Assembly: GCA_016791115.1 (NCBI GenBank)
Contig: JAEUNL010000061.1
Location: 62,001 to 126,000, forward strand
Direction: 5' to 3'
Source: Rhodocyclaceae bacterium
GTDB lineage: Bacteria; Pseudomonadota; Gammaproteobacteria; Burkholderiales; Rhodocyclaceae
Length of the DNA: 64,000 bases
Of this stretch, positions 61,978 to 64,000 are shown in pieces. Both the position numbers and the translations under genes were made by a program. Positions within the stretch are counted from its first letter, which is position 1. Each line of letters opens with the position of its first letter. Under the pieces are notes generated by a model. It was not told where the DNA came from, searched no databases, and saw only the letters and a list, made by a program, of their open reading frames with translations.

Positions 61978-64000
61978 ATGACGACCAGCATCAAGTCCGA
62001 AATAGCCAGACAGGCCTTTGCTGAACAGGTCACGTCGCTCTATCGGGCCAATCCGATGATTCTGCTGGTTACGGTGATCGCAACCATGATCATCTCGCTG
62101 GCACTTTGGGGCGAGGTGGACAACGACGCGATCGTGATGTTCCTCGCCGTATCGATCCTGGTCACGGCGCTGCGATACGGACTTGTCCGCGCCTTTCTGG
62201 CCAGGCCGGCGGAAGACGATCGTTACCGGCTCTGGCTGCATCGCTTCGTTGCGCTTACCGTGCTCGCTGGGTTGGCCTGGAGCGCATTGGGGACTGTACT
62301 GCTGCCGCACAGCGGGAGCCCGTTTCGCCTTCTCGCGCTGCTTACCTTGATCGGGACGATCTCGATCGCAATGTTTTCGCTTTCGTCATTCCTTTCGGCC
62401 TATGCCGCACTTGCCGTGCCGGCGCTGGTCCCGAGCATCGCCCTTCATGCCGTGAGCGGCAATTTTGCCGACCAATTCACTGCGCTGGCTCTGTTGATAT
62501 TCATGCTCGTCGCACTTGCCTCTGCAGCGCGAGGTGCGCACGCCTATCGGCGGTCGGTCGAACTGAAGCTTACGGTGACGGAACTTGCCCGGGAGAACGA
62601 GCAGGCCCGGGTGGCAGCGGAGGCATCGAGCAAGGCGAAATCCCAGTTCCTTGCAAACATGTCGCACGAGATCCGCACCCCGATGAACGGCATTCTTGGC
62701 ATGTCGGAACTGCTGTTGCGATCAGGCCTGAAGGGGCCACTGGCACGCAACGCGATGACGTTGCGCCGCTCCTGTGAATCGCTACTGACACTCATCAACG
62801 AGATTCTCGATCTGTCCAAGATCGAGGCAGGCCGCCTTGAACTCGAGGCGACAGCGTTCTGTCCGGCCGAAGTTGTTCGCGACACGGCGGCGCTTTTTTC
62901 GGACACCGCTCGCCAAAAGGGTCTCGACCTGCATGTCGACCTCTCCGTTGCCGCGAATGGGATGGTTATTGGCGACCCGTCGCGTCTGTCGCAGGTCTTG
63001 AACAATCTTGTTTCGAACGCCATCAAGTTCACCGAGGCTGGCGAGATCCAGATCAGCCTGTTCGAAGTCGAGCCAAACGCCGCAGACGACACCCGACGTA
63101 CGTTACGCATGGAAGTCAGGGACACAGGAGTGGGCGTCCCACATGATCGACTTCATGCAATCTTCGATGCCTTTACGCAGGCGGACGAATCGACAACCCG
63201 GCGTTACGGCGGGACCGGGCTTGGTCTGGCGATTGCCAAGCAACTGGTCGAGTTGATGGATGGAGAGATTGGCGTCGATAGCACGCCGAACAAGGGTTCG
63301 ACCTTCTGGTTCACGATTCGGGTGCCCGTCGCAGAAGGCGTCGAGGCGCCAGTTCACGCGGCAGACTCTGGCGACGGCAAACGCTTCTCCGGGTCGGTTC
63401 TGCTGGTGGACGACAATCCGGTCAATCTTGAGGTGGGAGTAGGCCTGCTCAATTCCCTCGGGGTATCCGTCACGACTGCGGAATCGGGTGAAGCTGCCGT
63501 GGCGGCCGCAGCAGCAGGTGGATTCGACCTGATCCTCATGGACTGTCACATGCCGGGTGTCGATGGCTTCGAGGCAACGCAAATCATTCGTCACACCGAA
63601 CTCGAACGCGGCGAGCCCGCCACGCCCATCGTGGCGCTGACTGCCAACGCGACACCGAACTGTCGCCAGCGTTGCAACGAAGTCGGAATGAACGCTTATC
63701 TCGCGAAACCGTTCCGGATGAGTGATCTCGAACATCTCCTGGCGCGGTTCCTTGCGGCCTTCACCGCCGGTCCAGGAAGCATGGAGGCGACGCTGCAGGA
63801 CGCCCTATTCGACAGTAACGCGATCGTCGACCTCAAGGTTATTGCAGATTTGCGCCGCATTGGGGGAAATGGCCGAAAGGACGTGGCGCGTGGCGCGATA
63901 TCGCTTTACCTGAAGCACTCGCCCCGTCTGTATGAAACCATCGTCACCGCGTTGCAGGCACGCGACTTTCCGACGCTCGCGACGGCAGCGCATAAATGGA
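61978..64000 (+). CDS. Membrane hybrid histidine kinase (HisKA-HATPase-REC-HPt), 3' end missing
   Basis: The frame is open from ATG 61978 to the right edge, 674 complete codons. About six N-terminal helices ([37 protein letters not shown] and others) are followed by a coiled region, HisKA with His230 in [11 protein letters not shown], HATPase blocks ([28 protein letters not shown]), a receiver with Asp522 in [10 protein letters not shown], and the start of an HPt domain with His672 in AAHKW, two residues before the edge. Four bases separate it from the RES-like gene. Its output partner is not in the window. Confidence 0.93.
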   Translation, partial: MTTSIKSEIARQAFAEQVTSLYRANPMILLVTVIATMIISLALWGEVDNDAIVMFLAVSILVTALRYGLVRAFLARPAEDDRYRLWLHRFVALTVLAGLAWSALGTVLLPHSGSPFRLLALLTLIGTISIAMFSLSSFLSAYAALAVPALVPSIALHAVSGNFADQFTALALLIFMLVALASAARGAHAYRRSVELKLTVTELARENEQARVAAEASSKAKSQFLANMSHEIRTPMNGILGMSELLLRSGLKGPLARNAMTLRRSCESLLTLINEILDLSKIEAGRLELEATAFCPAEVVRDTAALFSDTARQKGLDLHVDLSVAANGMVIGDPSRLSQVLNNLVSNAIKFTEAGEIQISLFEVEPNAADDTRRTLRMEVRDTGVGVPHDRLHAIFDAFTQADESTTRRYGGTGLGLAIAKQLVELMDGEIGVDSTPNKGSTFWFTIRVPVAEGVEAPVHAADSGDGKRFSGSVLLVDDNPVNLEVGVGLLNSLGVSVTTAESGEAAVAAAAAGGFDLILMDCHMPGVDGFEATQIIRHTELERGEPATPIVALTANATPNCRQRCNEVGMNAYLAKPFRMSDLEHLLARFLAAFTAGPGSMEATLQDALFDSNAIVDLKVIADLRRIGGNGRKDVARGAISLYLKHSPRLYETIVTALQARDFPTLATAAHKW

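Noticed and set aside
1-64000. CRISPR arrays, rRNA, tRNA, intact transposons or prophage genes
   Set aside because: Looked for regularly spaced repeats, tRNA-like cloverleaf sequence and transposase/integrase motifs; none was seen by eye.

Overview
The window is a GC-rich chromosomal stretch that looks like a betaproteobacterium of the Rhodocyclales type (Thauera/Azoarcus/Zoogloea relatives). The evidence is gene content: a formate dehydrogenase cluster with DUF3305/DUF3306 genes, a CzcABC/CusABC-type metal efflux operon, and a complete exosortase-B (XrtB/Eps) exopolysaccharide locus with a PEP-CTERM protein. No rRNA, tRNA, CRISPR array, intact insertion sequence or origin was seen. The assignment is inference; no marker RNA is present.

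Region 1 (1-10.4 kb) is anaerobic/respiratory formate metabolism. Leftward genes encode DUF3305, DUF3306, a polyferredoxin, a TorD-like chaperone, a small Tat-targeted protein and the N-terminal part of a Cys-type formate dehydrogenase catalytic subunit that runs off the left edge. Divergently, a tightly coupled cofactor operon (moaA-fdhD-mobA-moeA and an HTH/periplasmic-binding-like regulator) makes and installs the molybdenum cofactor.

Region 2 (10.4-28.2 kb) is mixed housekeeping and accessory: an orphan gene, rmuC, a metal RND efflux operon headed by a His-containing secreted protein, pgeF-rluD, bamD, a sigma-54 response regulator coupled to a universal stress protein, a secreted hydrolase, a FeeM-like acyltransferase and an Xre/RES toxin-antitoxin pair.

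Region 3 (28.2-36.9 kb) supplies nucleotide sugars: rmlBACD-manC-galE in one leftward operon and fcl (GDP-fucose). It is followed by an AbrB/Doc toxin-antitoxin pair and by eroded remnants of second copies of fcl and a wecG-type glycosyltransferase.

Region 4 (36.9-60.5 kb) is the exopolysaccharide machine. A secreted beta-helix protein faces a leftward 14-gene operon: epsD, epsE (Wza-like), epsF (Wzz-like), epsG, xrtB, epsI, gmd, flippase, O-antigen ligase/polymerase, a GH39-like protein, a methyltransferase, two GT4 glycosyltransferases and a WecG-type transferase. Upstream are a monocistronic PEP-CTERM gene with a consensus sigma-54 promoter, epsL with its own sigma-54-like promoter, a CAAX-type protease gene, the LuxR-type regulator epsA and the divergent priming transferase epsB. 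A rhamnose/fucose/mannose-containing polymer, built from the sugars made in region 3 and exported through EpsB/F/E/L, with PEP-CTERM protein anchoring by XrtB, is the likely output.

Region 5 (60.8-64 kb) holds a three-gene unit: an MbcA/ParS-like antitoxin homologue, a RES-like protein that appears to have lost its catalytic Glu and Ser, and a membrane hybrid histidine kinase cut by the right edge inside its HPt domain. This apparently repurposed toxin-antitoxin module joined to a signalling kinase, the structured RNA in the epsD-epsE gap, and the sigma-54 control of the PEP-CTERM gene are the most interesting points.
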